Assembly (NCBI GenBank): GCA_028288515.1
Contig: JAQBNP010000166.1
Span: 1-35,745 of the forward strand
DNA from: Flaviaestuariibacter sp.
Lineage (GTDB): Bacteria; Bacteroidota; Bacteroidia; Chitinophagales; Chitinophagaceae
Direction of reading: 5' to 3'
DNA: 35,745 nt
This document shows positions 1 to 9,375 of this stretch, one piece after another (position 1 is the stretch's first letter; each line of letters opens with the position of its first letter). The translations under genes were made by a program, and so were the position numbers. The notes below the pieces were generated by a model, which saw only the letters and a program-made list of their open reading frames with translations, was not told where the DNA came from and did no database searches.

Positions 1-2
1 AG

Positions 3-515
3 CACGCCGGCATCCCGTCGCTCAACATTTGCATGAACTGTCACAAGGCCATCGGCGCCTACGAGAAGGGTCCGAAGATCTATGACGAGGATGGCAACGA
101 GGTGAACGGAACGGCCGAGATCCAAAAGCTTTATAAATACGCCAATTATACACCGGGCAAACCCTGGGATCCATACAAGGCCACGTCACCGGAGTGGGTC
201 AAGATCCACAACCTGCCTGACCACGTGTACTTCAACCACGCCCAGCACATCAATGCCGGCAAGGTTGCCTGCCACACCTGCCACGGCAATATCCAGGAAA
301 TGGACGTCGTGGAGCAGAAGGCCGAGCTGAGCATGGGCTGGTGCATCAACTGCCACCGCGAAACGAAGGTCAACTTCTTCAACTCGAAAGACAGCAGCGG
401 CAACAAGTTCTACAGCATTTACGAGAAGTTTCATAACGATATCCGCAACGGCAAGATGGACAGCGTGACCGTGAAAGATATCGGCGGCCTCGAGTGCCAG
501 AAGTGTCACTATTAA
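3..515 (+). CDS. actA: ActA, multiheme cytochrome c of Alternative Complex III (5' truncated by window edge)
   Basis: Open frame from the window edge (HAGIPSLNICMNCHK...). CxxCH motifs CMNCH, CHTCH, CINCH, CQKCH. Directly upstream of actB. Confidence 0.9.
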   Translation, partial: HAGIPSLNICMNCHKAIGAYEKGPKIYDEDGNEVNGTAEIQKLYKYANYTPGKPWDPYKATSPEWVKIHNLPDHVYFNHAQHINAGKVACHTCHGNIQEMDVVEQKAELSMGWCINCHRETKVNFFNSKDSSGNKFYSIYEKFHNDIRNGKMDSVTVKDIGGLECQKCHY

Positions 516-640
516 GCTCCCGCCGGGGTGGCCCGGAAGCTCCAGTTCTTATTTATCTTGAAAGGTAGTCCGGGTGCAAACCGGGTATTCGTCAACATCT
601 AAACCAAAACTCTCCCGGTAAGGGATGGGGGGTTTCAAAT

Positions 641-3600
641 ATGAGCAATAAAAAGTATTGGCAAAATTTCGCTGAGCTGACTGATAACGAGCGTTTTCAG
701 AAGGAGAACAAGGATGAATTCCGCGAGGATCTTCCGTTCGCAGACTTTGACGACAAAGGACTGCTGGACGCGAAGACACCACGCCGGGACTTCCTGAAAT
801 ACCTCGGCTTCAGCACGGCAGCCGCCACCCTGGCTGCCAGTTGCAAGATGCCGGTCCGCAAGGCCATTCCTTATGTGAACCGCCCCGAGAACATCACGCC
901 GGGCATCGCCAAGTATTACGCCACGACCTTTGTGCAGGACGGTGAGGTTGTGCCCGCCGTCGCCAAAGTGCGCGATGGTCGCCCCATCAAGCTGGAAGGC
1001 AACACGCTTTCCTCGCTGACAAAAGGTGGCACCTCCCCGCGGATGCAGGCCTCCGTTCTCGACCTGTACGATATGTACCGCCAGACGCATCCGCGCCGCA
1101 ATGCAGGCAATGGCAAATGGGAAGAAGTGCCTACCTACGAGCAGCTCGATACGATGGTCGCCAACGCCCTCGCGAGTCTCGGCGGTGCGCCCGTTGTTCT
1201 CCTGACCAGCACGATCGTTTCCCCCTCCACAAAACAGATCATCGCCGGCTTCCTGGGTCGCTACCCCGGCAGCCGCCATGTACAATACGATGCCGTTTCC
1301 TACAGCGGCATGCTGCAGGCAAACGAAGCGAGCATGGGCCGCCGGGCGATCCCCGCGTACCAGTTCGACAAGGCCGCAGTGATCGTCAGCCTGAACGCCG
1401 ACTTCCTCGGCACCTGGCTGAGCCCGGTTGAATTTGCGCGCCAGTATTCCTACGGCCGCAAGATCAATGAGGCCAACCCCACCATGAGCAAGCACTACCA
1501 GGTGGAAAGCTACCTGAGCCTCACCGGCAGTAATGCCGACGAGCGCTTCACGATGCGTCCTTCCGAGACCGGCATGGTTGCGCTGGCACTCCTCAACGCC
1601 ATTGGCGGTGGTGGACAGGGCGCAAGACTGGCGGATCCAAAGCTTCAGGCGGGCATCACCAAGATCGCCAAGGACCTGGTGGCCAACCATGGCCGCGCTC
1701 TCGTGGTCTGCGGCAGCAACGACCCCAACGTGCAAACCGTGGTCAACGCCATCAACAGCGCGATCGGCGCCAACGGCACCACCATCAACTGGAGCACGCC
1801 GCTGCAAACAAAAGCCGGCATCGACCGTGAAATGGCCGACCTCGTGACGGCCATGAATGCCGGCCAGGTGGGCGCCCTGCTGATGTATGACGTCAACCCC
1901 GCTTACGACTATTTCAACGCGAAAGGATTTACCGACGGCCTGAAGAAAGTGAAGCTCTCCATCTCCTTCAACGGAAAGATGGACGAGACCGCCGAGCTCG
2001 CCAACTATATCGTTCCAACGCATCACTACCTCGAAAGCTGGGGTGATGCCGAGCCGCGCCCAGGCTACGTGTCCTTTATGCAGCCAACGATCTACCCGCT
2101 GTTCAAGACACGTCCCTTCCAGACATCGCTTCTCAAATGGAGCGGCGCCAACCAGGATTGGGAAACGTATTTCCGCACCTACTGGAGTGGACGGCTCGGC
2201 GGCATGCAGGCCTTTGACCAGGCGCTGCAGGACGGTGTTTGGGAACCGAACGGCGCTAACGCCGGTGCCGCACACGCAATCACGGCACCCGTTGCAGCGA
2301 TCGCCCGCACCATTACCGACACCATCACAGCTGCCGGCACAACCAACACGATCATCAACCCGCAGCCAATGGCACCGGTCACGGGCGGCGGCTCTTACAA
2401 CGGTGGCGGCCTCGGCGGCGCAACTGCGGCGATCCTGGCCCCGGCCAACCGCGGCAAGAACGAGGTGATCCTGTACCAGAACGTATCGATGGGCAGCGGT
2501 AAGCAATCCGGCAACCCCTGGCTGCTCGAGCTTCCCGACCCCGTTACGAAAGCCACGTGGGACAACTACGCGATGATCTCCGTTGCAAAAGCAAAAGAGC
2601 TCGGCATCGCGCTCGACATGGAGTATGAATATTACCGCGACAAGCCGACGATCGACCTGACGGTAAATGGAAAGAAGATCACGCTCCCCGTGCTGGCCGT
2701 ACCGGGCATGCAAAAGGACACGATCGCCGTTGCTCTCGGCTATGGCCGCAACGCCGCCTTCGGCGCGGCTACGCAGGGAACGGGACAGAACGTGTTCGGC
2801 TTCGCCCGCTTCAACAACGCCACCGGCACGGTGGATTACCACAACGATGTGACCCTGTCCGAAAAATCGACAGGCTCTTATAAGATCGCGCAGACACAGG
2901 TCCACAACTCGTATGAGAACCGGACCGAGGTGGTACGCGAAACAACGATGGCTTCGTTCCTGCGCAACCCGAAAGAGTTCCAGGAGCAGCGCGAGGAAAT
3001 GTACAAGGATTATGCACCGGATGAAATGACATTCCGCGGGCAGCAGTCCACCCTGTACTCTCCCGAGAACCACATGCAGCCCGGCGCCAAGTGGGGCATG
3101 GCCATCGACATGAACTCCTGTATCGGTTGCGGCGCCTGCGTGGTTGCCTGCCATACCGAGAACAACGTTCCTGTGGTGGGCAAGAGCGAGGTGCTCCGCG
3201 CCCATGAAATGCACTGGCTGCGGATCGACCGCTACTTCGTTTCCGACGAAAAAGATGCGGACGACCTGAAAGCCGTTGTGTTCCAGCCGATGCTTTGCCA
3301 ACACTGCGACAATGCTCCCTGCGAAAACGTTTGCCCGGTGGCCGCCACCATGCACAGCTCGGAAGGCATCAACCAGATGGCTTACAACCGTTGCATCGGT
3401 ACGCGCTACTGCGCCAACAACTGCCCGTATAAAGTACGCCGCTTCAACTGGAGCGACTACACAGGCGCGTCAACGCACGGCGTTCTCGGACCAAGCAGCG
3501 GCGTCGGCAAGCTCGACGACGTGGTTCACCAGATGAACGACGACCTGACACGCATGGTCCTCAACCCGGACGTTGTGACACGCAGCCGTGGCGTGATGGA

Positions 3601-3964
3601 GAAGTGCACGTTCTGCGTGCAGCGCACACAGGAAGGAAAGCTGAAAGCGAAGCTGGAGAACCGCGCCCTCGGCGGTGACGAGATCCAGTCAGCCTGCGCC
3701 CAGGCCTGCCCGACAAGCGCGATCGTTTTCGGCAACGCGAACGACCCGAACAGCACGGTGGCACAGGTTCGCAAGAACAACCCGCAGCGCCTGTTCCACG
3801 TGATCGAGCAGATCCACACGCTGCCGAACGTGAGCTACCTCGCACGGATCCGCAACTCGGACGAGATCGTGGAGAACCGCGAGAATATGGCCGAGCATGG
3901 AAAGCAGGGCGATAACCCCGGCGTGCCGAGCGAGCACAAAGCGGAGCCTGCGGAAGCGCATTGA
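641..3964 (+). CDS. actB: ActB, molybdopterin-oxidoreductase-like / 4Fe-4S ferredoxin fusion subunit of Alternative Complex III
   Basis: 1107 aa. Tat-like PRRDFLKYLGFSTAAATLAASC. Fe-S motifs CIGCGACVVACH, CQHCDNAPCENVCP, CIGTRYCANNCPYKVRRFNW, CTFC...CAQACP. Gene order. Confidence 0.95.
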   Translation: MSNKKYWQNFAELTDNERFQKENKDEFREDLPFADFDDKGLLDAKTPRRDFLKYLGFSTAAATLAASCKMPVRKAIPYVNRPENITPGIAKYYATTFVQDGEVVPAVAKVRDGRPIKLEGNTLSSLTKGGTSPRMQASVLDLYDMYRQTHPRRNAGNGKWEEVPTYEQLDTMVANALASLGGAPVVLLTSTIVSPSTKQIIAGFLGRYPGSRHVQYDAVSYSGMLQANEASMGRRAIPAYQFDKAAVIVSLNADFLGTWLSPVEFARQYSYGRKINEANPTMSKHYQVESYLSLTGSNADERFTMRPSETGMVALALLNAIGGGGQGARLADPKLQAGITKIAKDLVANHGRALVVCGSNDPNVQTVVNAINSAIGANGTTINWSTPLQTKAGIDREMADLVTAMNAGQVGALLMYDVNPAYDYFNAKGFTDGLKKVKLSISFNGKMDETAELANYIVPTHHYLESWGDAEPRPGYVSFMQPTIYPLFKTRPFQTSLLKWSGANQDWETYFRTYWSGRLGGMQAFDQALQDGVWEPNGANAGAAHAITAPVAAIARTITDTITAAGTTNTIINPQPMAPVTGGGSYNGGGLGGATAAILAPANRGKNEVILYQNVSMGSGKQSGNPWLLELPDPVTKATWDNYAMISVAKAKELGIALDMEYEYYRDKPTIDLTVNGKKITLPVLAVPGMQKDTIAVALGYGRNAAFGAATQGTGQNVFGFARFNNATGTVDYHNDVTLSEKSTGSYKIAQTQVHNSYENRTEVVRETTMASFLRNPKEFQEQREEMYKDYAPDEMTFRGQQSTLYSPENHMQPGAKWGMAIDMNSCIGCGACVVACHTENNVPVVGKSEVLRAHEMHWLRIDRYFVSDEKDADDLKAVVFQPMLCQHCDNAPCENVCPVAATMHSSEGINQMAYNRCIGTRYCANNCPYKVRRFNWSDYTGASTHGVLGPSSGVGKLDDVVHQMNDDLTRMVLNPDVVTRSRGVMEKCTFCVQRTQEGKLKAKLENRALGGDEIQSACAQACPTSAIVFGNANDPNSTVAQVRKNNPQRLFHVIEQIHTLPNVSYLARIRNSDEIVENRENMAEHGKQGDNPGVPSEHKAEPAEAH

Positions 3965-3970
3965 GGAAAC

Positions 3971-3998
3971 GTGAATAGTGAATACTGAATACTGAATG
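3971..3998 (+). repeat. Heptanucleotide repeat GTGAATA/CTGAATA x4 in the actB-actC gap
   Basis: GTGAATA GTGAATA CTGAATA CTGAATG. Confidence 0.9.
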
Positions 3999-4086
3999 GC
4001 AGTCGCGGGATGAAGCTGACCATTTTGAAAAAAAGTGTAACGAATAAGCTGGCAGCGAACAGCGAACAGCTCAAAGCAAAAATTGT

Positions 4087-5532
4087 ATGGCATTACTTAA
4101 GTACGAGTCGCAGGTAAGACCACCACTGGTTGAGGGTAATAAGGATTACCACCAGGTCACAGAGGATATTTGCCGTCCGGTGGAGGCCAAGCCGTCCATG
4201 CTTTGGTGGATCGGTTTTCTCATCTCCCTGGCCCTCCTGGGCTTTGGTGTGATCTCCGTCGGCCGCGAGGTCTGGTTCGGTACCGGACAGTGGAACCTGA
4301 ACCGCACGATCGGTTGGGGCTGGGACATCACCAACTTCGTGTGGTGGGTCGGTATCGGTCACGCCGGAACCCTGATCTCGGCGATCCTCCTGCTGTTCCG
4401 CCAGGGATGGCGGACGGGTGTGAACCGCGCGGCGGAAGCGATGACGATCTTTGCGGTGATGTGCGCGGGGCAGTTCCCGATCTTCCACATGGGTCGTGTC
4501 TGGAACGCCTTCTTTACCCTTCCCTACCCGAATACGCGCGGCCCGCTGTGGGTGAACTTCAACTCACCGCTCCTTTGGGACGTGTTCGCGATCTCGACCT
4601 ATTTCACGGTATCTCTTCTTTTCTGGTACTCCGGCCTTCTTCCCGACCTTGCCACGCTGCGTGACCGGGCCCGTGAAAAATGGCGCAAGCATTTTTACGG
4701 CGTCGCGGCCTTCGGCTGGACCGGCTCCACGAAGCACTGGCAGCGCCACGAGAGCCTTTCTCTCGTTCTTGCCGGTCTCTCCACGCCGCTCGTACTTTCC
4801 GTACACACCATTGTATCCTTCGACTTCGCCACCTCGGTCATCCCCGGCTGGCATACCACCATCTTCCCTCCTTACTTCGTTGCCGGTGCGATCTTCTCCG
4901 GCTTCGCGATGGTGCAGACCCTGCTCCTCGTGACGCGGAAGGTCCTGAGCCTGGAAGAATACATCACCATCGAGCACATCGAGGTGATGAACAAGGTGAT
5001 CGTGCTGACCGGCTCGATCGTGGGCATCGCCTACCTCACCGAGCTCTTCATGGCCTGGTACTCCAACGTGAAGTACGAGTGGTTCGCCTTCGAGCAAAAC
5101 CGCGTGAACCTGGCGTCTCCCTATGGATGGAGCTACTGGATCATGATGGGTTGCAACGTCCTGTCGCCGCAGATCTTCTGGTTCCGCAAGATGCGCCGCA
5201 ACCTGCTGGTCACTTTCTTTATGTCGATCCTCGTGAACATCGGTATGTGGTTCGAACGCTTCGTGATCATCGTTACGTCGCTCTACCGTGATTACCTGCC
5301 GTCGAGCTGGAGCCCTTATTACACGCCAACCATTTGGGAGGTCGGGTTTTACATGGGAACGTTCGGCCTGTTCTTCACCTGCTATTTCCTCTTCTCGAAA
5401 TTCTTCCCGGTCATTGCCATCGCGGAGATCAAGCATATCCTGAAGAAAAGCGGGGAGAATTATAAAGAGAAAATGGACGTGGTTGAAAATGAAAGCGTGG
5501 AGGCGTTCGCGCACCACCATGTGCATCACTAG
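4087..5532 (+). CDS. actC: ActC, NrfD/PsrC-like integral membrane subunit
   Basis: 481 aa polytopic protein (WNLNRTIGWGWDITNFVWWVGIGHAGTLISAILLLFRQGWR). Gene order. Confidence 0.93.
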   Translation: MALLKYESQVRPPLVEGNKDYHQVTEDICRPVEAKPSMLWWIGFLISLALLGFGVISVGREVWFGTGQWNLNRTIGWGWDITNFVWWVGIGHAGTLISAILLLFRQGWRTGVNRAAEAMTIFAVMCAGQFPIFHMGRVWNAFFTLPYPNTRGPLWVNFNSPLLWDVFAISTYFTVSLLFWYSGLLPDLATLRDRAREKWRKHFYGVAAFGWTGSTKHWQRHESLSLVLAGLSTPLVLSVHTIVSFDFATSVIPGWHTTIFPPYFVAGAIFSGFAMVQTLLLVTRKVLSLEEYITIEHIEVMNKVIVLTGSIVGIAYLTELFMAWYSNVKYEWFAFEQNRVNLASPYGWSYWIMMGCNVLSPQIFWFRKMRRNLLVTFFMSILVNIGMWFERFVIIVTSLYRDYLPSSWSPYYTPTIWEVGFYMGTFGLFFTCYFLFSKFFPVIAIAEIKHILKKSGENYKEKMDVVENESVEAFAHHHVHH

Positions 5533-5602
5533 GAATGAGGCCGCCAGGGTTTGACGGCCGCGACGGAACGCGCTTCTTTAAAGAACTTTTGAAATCGATT
5601 CT

Positions 5603-6193
5603 ATGCCGATCAAGAAATTTGTTGTAGGAAATTTTTACGATGAGCAGGTGCTCTTCCCCGCGATCAAGAACGTGCGGAAGACAGGCTACAAGATCCACGA
5701 CGTGTATACGCCGTTCCCGATCCACGGCCTCGATACCGCCCTCGGCCTCCGTGATACAAGCCTGCACACGGCCGGCTTCATCTACGGGATCACAGGTACG
5801 ACCACGGCCTTCAGCTTCATCACATGGACGCTGACGACCGACTGGCCTCTGAACATCGGCGGCAAGCCGTTCTTCTCCCTGCCGGCGTGGATCCCCATCA
5901 TGTTTGAGCTGACCGTACTGTTTGCGGCCGTAGGCATGGTGCTTACCTTTTGCTATCTCTGCCAGCTGGCGCCCTTCGTGAAAAAGGATCATTTCAACCC
6001 GCGCTCCACCGACGATACGTTCACCATGGCCATCGAGCTGAACGAGCGCAGCAATGAGCAGGAGATCGTCAGCTTTCTCCAGAGCGTCGGCGCGCAGGAC
6101 GTGAGCGTGCAGCTGAAAGAAACCGGCTGGTGGCTTGGCCGCTACGACAAGGAGCAAACATTATACAACCAGCCGATCGAGGTAGCCGGCTAA
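5603..6193 (+). CDS. actD: ActD, DUF3341-type membrane subunit of Alternative Complex III
   Basis: 196 aa. Two TM segments, TDWPLNIGGKPFFSLPAWIPIMFELTVLFAA signature. Gene order. Confidence 0.9.
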   Translation: MPIKKFVVGNFYDEQVLFPAIKNVRKTGYKIHDVYTPFPIHGLDTALGLRDTSLHTAGFIYGITGTTTAFSFITWTLTTDWPLNIGGKPFFSLPAWIPIMFELTVLFAAVGMVLTFCYLCQLAPFVKKDHFNPRSTDDTFTMAIELNERSNEQEIVSFLQSVGAQDVSVQLKETGWWLGRYDKEQTLYNQPIEVAG

Positions 6194-6207
6194 AACGAAA
6201 CTGAACG

Positions 6208-6894
6208 ATGAAAAAATCAGCAATACTGACAGGACTTTTTGCGGGCGCACTGGCGATGGCCGGTTGCGGCGGCGCCCATGGCGACGACCCGGGCCGCGCC
6301 TACATGCCGGATATGTATTATAGCCGCGCCTACGAGGCCTACGGCTACAACAACCAGCCTGAGGATCACGACCTGAAAAGCCGCGGCGCTTACTTCAACG
6401 GCATGCCGGTCATCGGCACCGTTGCCCGTGGCGAGTCGTTCCCGTTCCCGATCGCAGCCGGCGACAGTGGCTATGCGCGTGCCGCCTCTTTCGTCAGCCC
6501 GCTGCCTTCCATGAAGCTGACGGCTGCTCAAACGAAAGAAGCCGAGCGCATTTACCTGATCAACTGCGCGATCTGCCACGGCACAGCCCTGGATGGGAAC
6601 GGCCCGCTCTGGAAAAACGGTGACGGTCCATTCCCGGCCGCCCCCCGTAACCTGAAGGACGACTACACCAAGAAATTGTCCGATGGCCAGATCTACCATG
6701 TAATCACGTACGGCAAAGGCCAGATGGGCAGCTATGCCTCCCAGGTCAAGCCTGAGCAGCGCTGGTGGATCATCAACTATATCCGTGGCAAGCAGGGTGG
6801 CGGCGCACCGGCCACCGACTCCACCACTGCAGCTGCCGGCGCACCTGCCGGAGGCGCGATGGCGGGCACTGACTCAACCACGAAAACCAAGTAA
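6208..6894 (+). CDS. actE: ActE, monoheme cytochrome c lipoprotein
   Basis: 228 aa. Lipobox-like ALAMAGC, one CAICH heme motif, downstream Met (KGQMGSYA). Confidence 0.9.
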   Translation: MKKSAILTGLFAGALAMAGCGGAHGDDPGRAYMPDMYYSRAYEAYGYNNQPEDHDLKSRGAYFNGMPVIGTVARGESFPFPIAAGDSGYARAASFVSPLPSMKLTAAQTKEAERIYLINCAICHGTALDGNGPLWKNGDGPFPAAPRNLKDDYTKKLSDGQIYHVITYGKGQMGSYASQVKPEQRWWIINYIRGKQGGGAPATDSTTAAAGAPAGGAMAGTDSTTKTK

Positions 6895-6920
6895 CGAGCG
6901 GTCTATCTAAATTGAGAGAA

Positions 6921-8159
6921 ATGGCAATCAAAGAGCAATACGTTATTCCGAAAAGATACAATACCCTGTCGCTTGCGCTGATGGCGATCGGTATCCTGTC
7001 CATCATTATTCTTTACATCACGCACGGCGCGGCCAGCGGGTCCTCCGAAGAAGCGATCCATGAGCGCTCCCGCTTCTGGGCATCGCTGCTGCAAAACAGC
7101 GTGTACTTCCTGCTGGTTGTCAATGCCGCGATGTTCTTCATCTGCGCAACGACCCTGGCGTGGGGTGGTTGGCAGCTGTCGTTCCGCCGCGTGAGCGAGG
7201 CGATTGCCGCCTGCGTTCCGGTTGTGGGCATCATTGCTTTTGTTGTGCTGATGGCCGTCGTCTTTGGTGGCGACCACGCCCTCTACCACTGGACGGAGCC
7301 GAAAGACGAGCTGGATGCATCCCTGCTGCACAAGCACGGCTTCCTGAATAAGACATTCTTTACGGTCTGGACGAGCATCACGATCGCCGGCTGGGCACTC
7401 CTCGGACGCAAGATCCGCAGCATTTCCCGCAGCATCGACGACCGTCCGCTGACGATCTCCGAAGGCAAGCGCTATATCTGGAAGAACACCGTTTGGTCGG
7501 CCATCTTCCTGGTACTGTTCGGTCTTACGGTGATGTCGACCATTCCATGGCTCTGGCTGATGAGCATCAATGCCCACTGGTATTCCACGATGTTCAGCTG
7601 GTACACGTTCGCTTCCTCATTCGTTGCCGGCGTGGCGCTGATCACCCTGTTCGTGGTGTTCCTGAAGAACAATGGTTACCTGGAGTACACAACGCGGGAG
7701 CATCTTCATGACCTTGGCAAATTCCAGTTCGCGTTCTCGATTTTCTGGACCTATCTCTGGTATTCACAGTTCATGCTGATCTGGTATGCGAACATCCCCG
7801 AGGAGACGATCTATTTCGAGCCACGCCTGCAGGGTGTTTACCGCGGCCTGTTTTTTCTCAACCTCATCATCAACTTTTTGGCGCCGCTTCTCATCTTGAT
7901 GAGGAGGGGATCGAAGCGGAACTACGGAACCATCACAATGATGTCCGTGCTGATCCTTTTCGGTCACTGGATCGATTTTTACCAGATGGTCATGCCGGGC
8001 ATTTCACCGAACCACGTGCCGAATATGCTGCTTGACCTTGGCATTGCGCTTGGCTTTGTGGGCCTGATCATGTTCCTCACGGTCCGCAACCTGGCGAAGG
8101 CGCCGCTGATCGCGAAGAACCACCCGTTCCTGAAAGAAAGTATCGTTCACCATACGTAA
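6921..8159 (+). CDS. actF: ActF, integral membrane subunit of Alternative Complex III
   Basis: ORF 6912..8159; start at 6921 (MAIKEQYVIPKRYN) preferred. Polytopic, ActC-related. Gene order. Confidence 0.9.
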   Translation: MAIKEQYVIPKRYNTLSLALMAIGILSIIILYITHGAASGSSEEAIHERSRFWASLLQNSVYFLLVVNAAMFFICATTLAWGGWQLSFRRVSEAIAACVPVVGIIAFVVLMAVVFGGDHALYHWTEPKDELDASLLHKHGFLNKTFFTVWTSITIAGWALLGRKIRSISRSIDDRPLTISEGKRYIWKNTVWSAIFLVLFGLTVMSTIPWLWLMSINAHWYSTMFSWYTFASSFVAGVALITLFVVFLKNNGYLEYTTREHLHDLGKFQFAFSIFWTYLWYSQFMLIWYANIPEETIYFEPRLQGVYRGLFFLNLIINFLAPLLILMRRGSKRNYGTITMMSVLILFGHWIDFYQMVMPGISPNHVPNMLLDLGIALGFVGLIMFLTVRNLAKAPLIAKNHPFLKESIVHHT

Positions 8160-8205
8160 AACAAGTAAAAAGTAAAAATTCAAAACAGAGTACACAGGTC
8201 GAAGT

Positions 8206-8226
8206 TTTTGACTTTTGACTTTTGAC
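8206..8226 (+). repeat. Heptanucleotide repeat (TTTTGAC)x3 in the actF-coxB gap
   Basis: Three consecutive TTTTGAC units, preceded by roughly complementary AAGTAAAAAGTAAAAATTCAAAA at about 8164-8185. Confidence 0.85.
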
Positions 8227-8244
8227 TTTTTAATTTCATTGTTT

Positions 8245-9342
8245 ATGTCAACCACTTGGATCTTTATAGCGCTGATATTGGGTTTTGTGATCATCTTCCA
8301 GATCGCGAAAGCGAGCGAATACGTTTCGATTCTGAAGGGTGAGGAAAAGACACGCAAGGAAAACAACCGCATCAACGCCTTTCTCCTCCTGGCTTTCCTG
8401 ATCGCCGGCCTGTTCGGTGTCTGGTATTGCAACCATCGCCTGAGTGGAAAGATCCTCGGCGAGGCGGCTTCGAACCATGGCGAGCGCATCGACAATATGC
8501 TCTGGATCACATTGGCCATCACCGGCGTCGTGTTCCTGCTGACGCAGATCGCCCTGTTCTGGTTCTCGTTCAAATACCAGGAGAAAGAAGGACGCAAAGC
8601 CTTCTACTACCCGCACAACAATAAGCTCGAGCTGATCTGGACGGTTATCCCCGCCATTACGCTGACGGTCCTCGTTGGGTTTGGTCTCTACTACTGGTTC
8701 CAGATCACTGGTGAGGCCCCGAAAGACGCGATGGAAGTCGAGGTCACCGGCAAGCAATTCAACTGGGAATTCCGCTATCCCGGCAAGGATGGCACGTTCG
8801 GCAAGCGCATTTATAAAGAAGTGAACGAAGCTAAAAGCAACCCGCTCGGACAGATCTGGGACGATGCTGCCAACCATGACGACATCTACACGACCGGCGA
8901 GATGCACATTGTCGTCAACAAGCCCGTAAAGCTGATCATCGGCGCGAAGGATGTGATCCATGACGTTGGTCTCGCGCACTTCCGCATGAAGATGGACGCC
9001 GTTCCCGGTATCCCGACGACCATGTGGTTCACACCGAAGTTCACGACACGCCAGATGCGCGACAAGTACGGTCCTGATTTCAACTACGAGATCTCCTGCG
9101 ACCAGATGTGCGGCAAGGGCCACTTCAGCATGCGCGGAACGATCGTCGTTGAGACACAGTCCGAGTACAATGCCTGGATGGCCACCAAGCAGCCGCAATA
9201 CCTGGCCGCGATGGAAGCCATGAAAGGCGGCGCCGAAAAGGGTGCGGTGCCTGGCAACGTGAAGCCTGTTGAGGCGGGAGCCGGCGCAGCCGATTCCTCA
9301 GCCACTGCCGGTAAGCCCGTCGCTGCCCTCACAAAACACTAA
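8245..9342 (+). CDS. coxB: Cytochrome c oxidase subunit II
   Basis: ORF from 8215; start at 8245 (MSTTWIFIALILGFV) preferred because upstream codons are repeat-derived. CuA-site motif CDQMCGKGHFSM. Confidence 0.92.
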   Translation: MSTTWIFIALILGFVIIFQIAKASEYVSILKGEEKTRKENNRINAFLLLAFLIAGLFGVWYCNHRLSGKILGEAASNHGERIDNMLWITLAITGVVFLLTQIALFWFSFKYQEKEGRKAFYYPHNNKLELIWTVIPAITLTVLVGFGLYYWFQITGEAPKDAMEVEVTGKQFNWEFRYPGKDGTFGKRIYKEVNEAKSNPLGQIWDDAANHDDIYTTGEMHIVVNKPVKLIIGAKDVIHDVGLAHFRMKMDAVPGIPTTMWFTPKFTTRQMRDKYGPDFNYEISCDQMCGKGHFSMRGTIVVETQSEYNAWMATKQPQYLAAMEAMKGGAEKGAVPGNVKPVEAGAGAADSSATAGKPVAALTKH

Positions 9343-9375
9343 TTGACAGAAACACCATTTCTAAAAGAAATAGTT

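Noticed and set aside
635-3355. 906-aa minus-strand ORF opposite actB
   Set aside because: Shadow ORF in GC-rich coding DNA; low-complexity His/Val/Arg-rich translation with no recognisable domain; actB is clearly the real gene.
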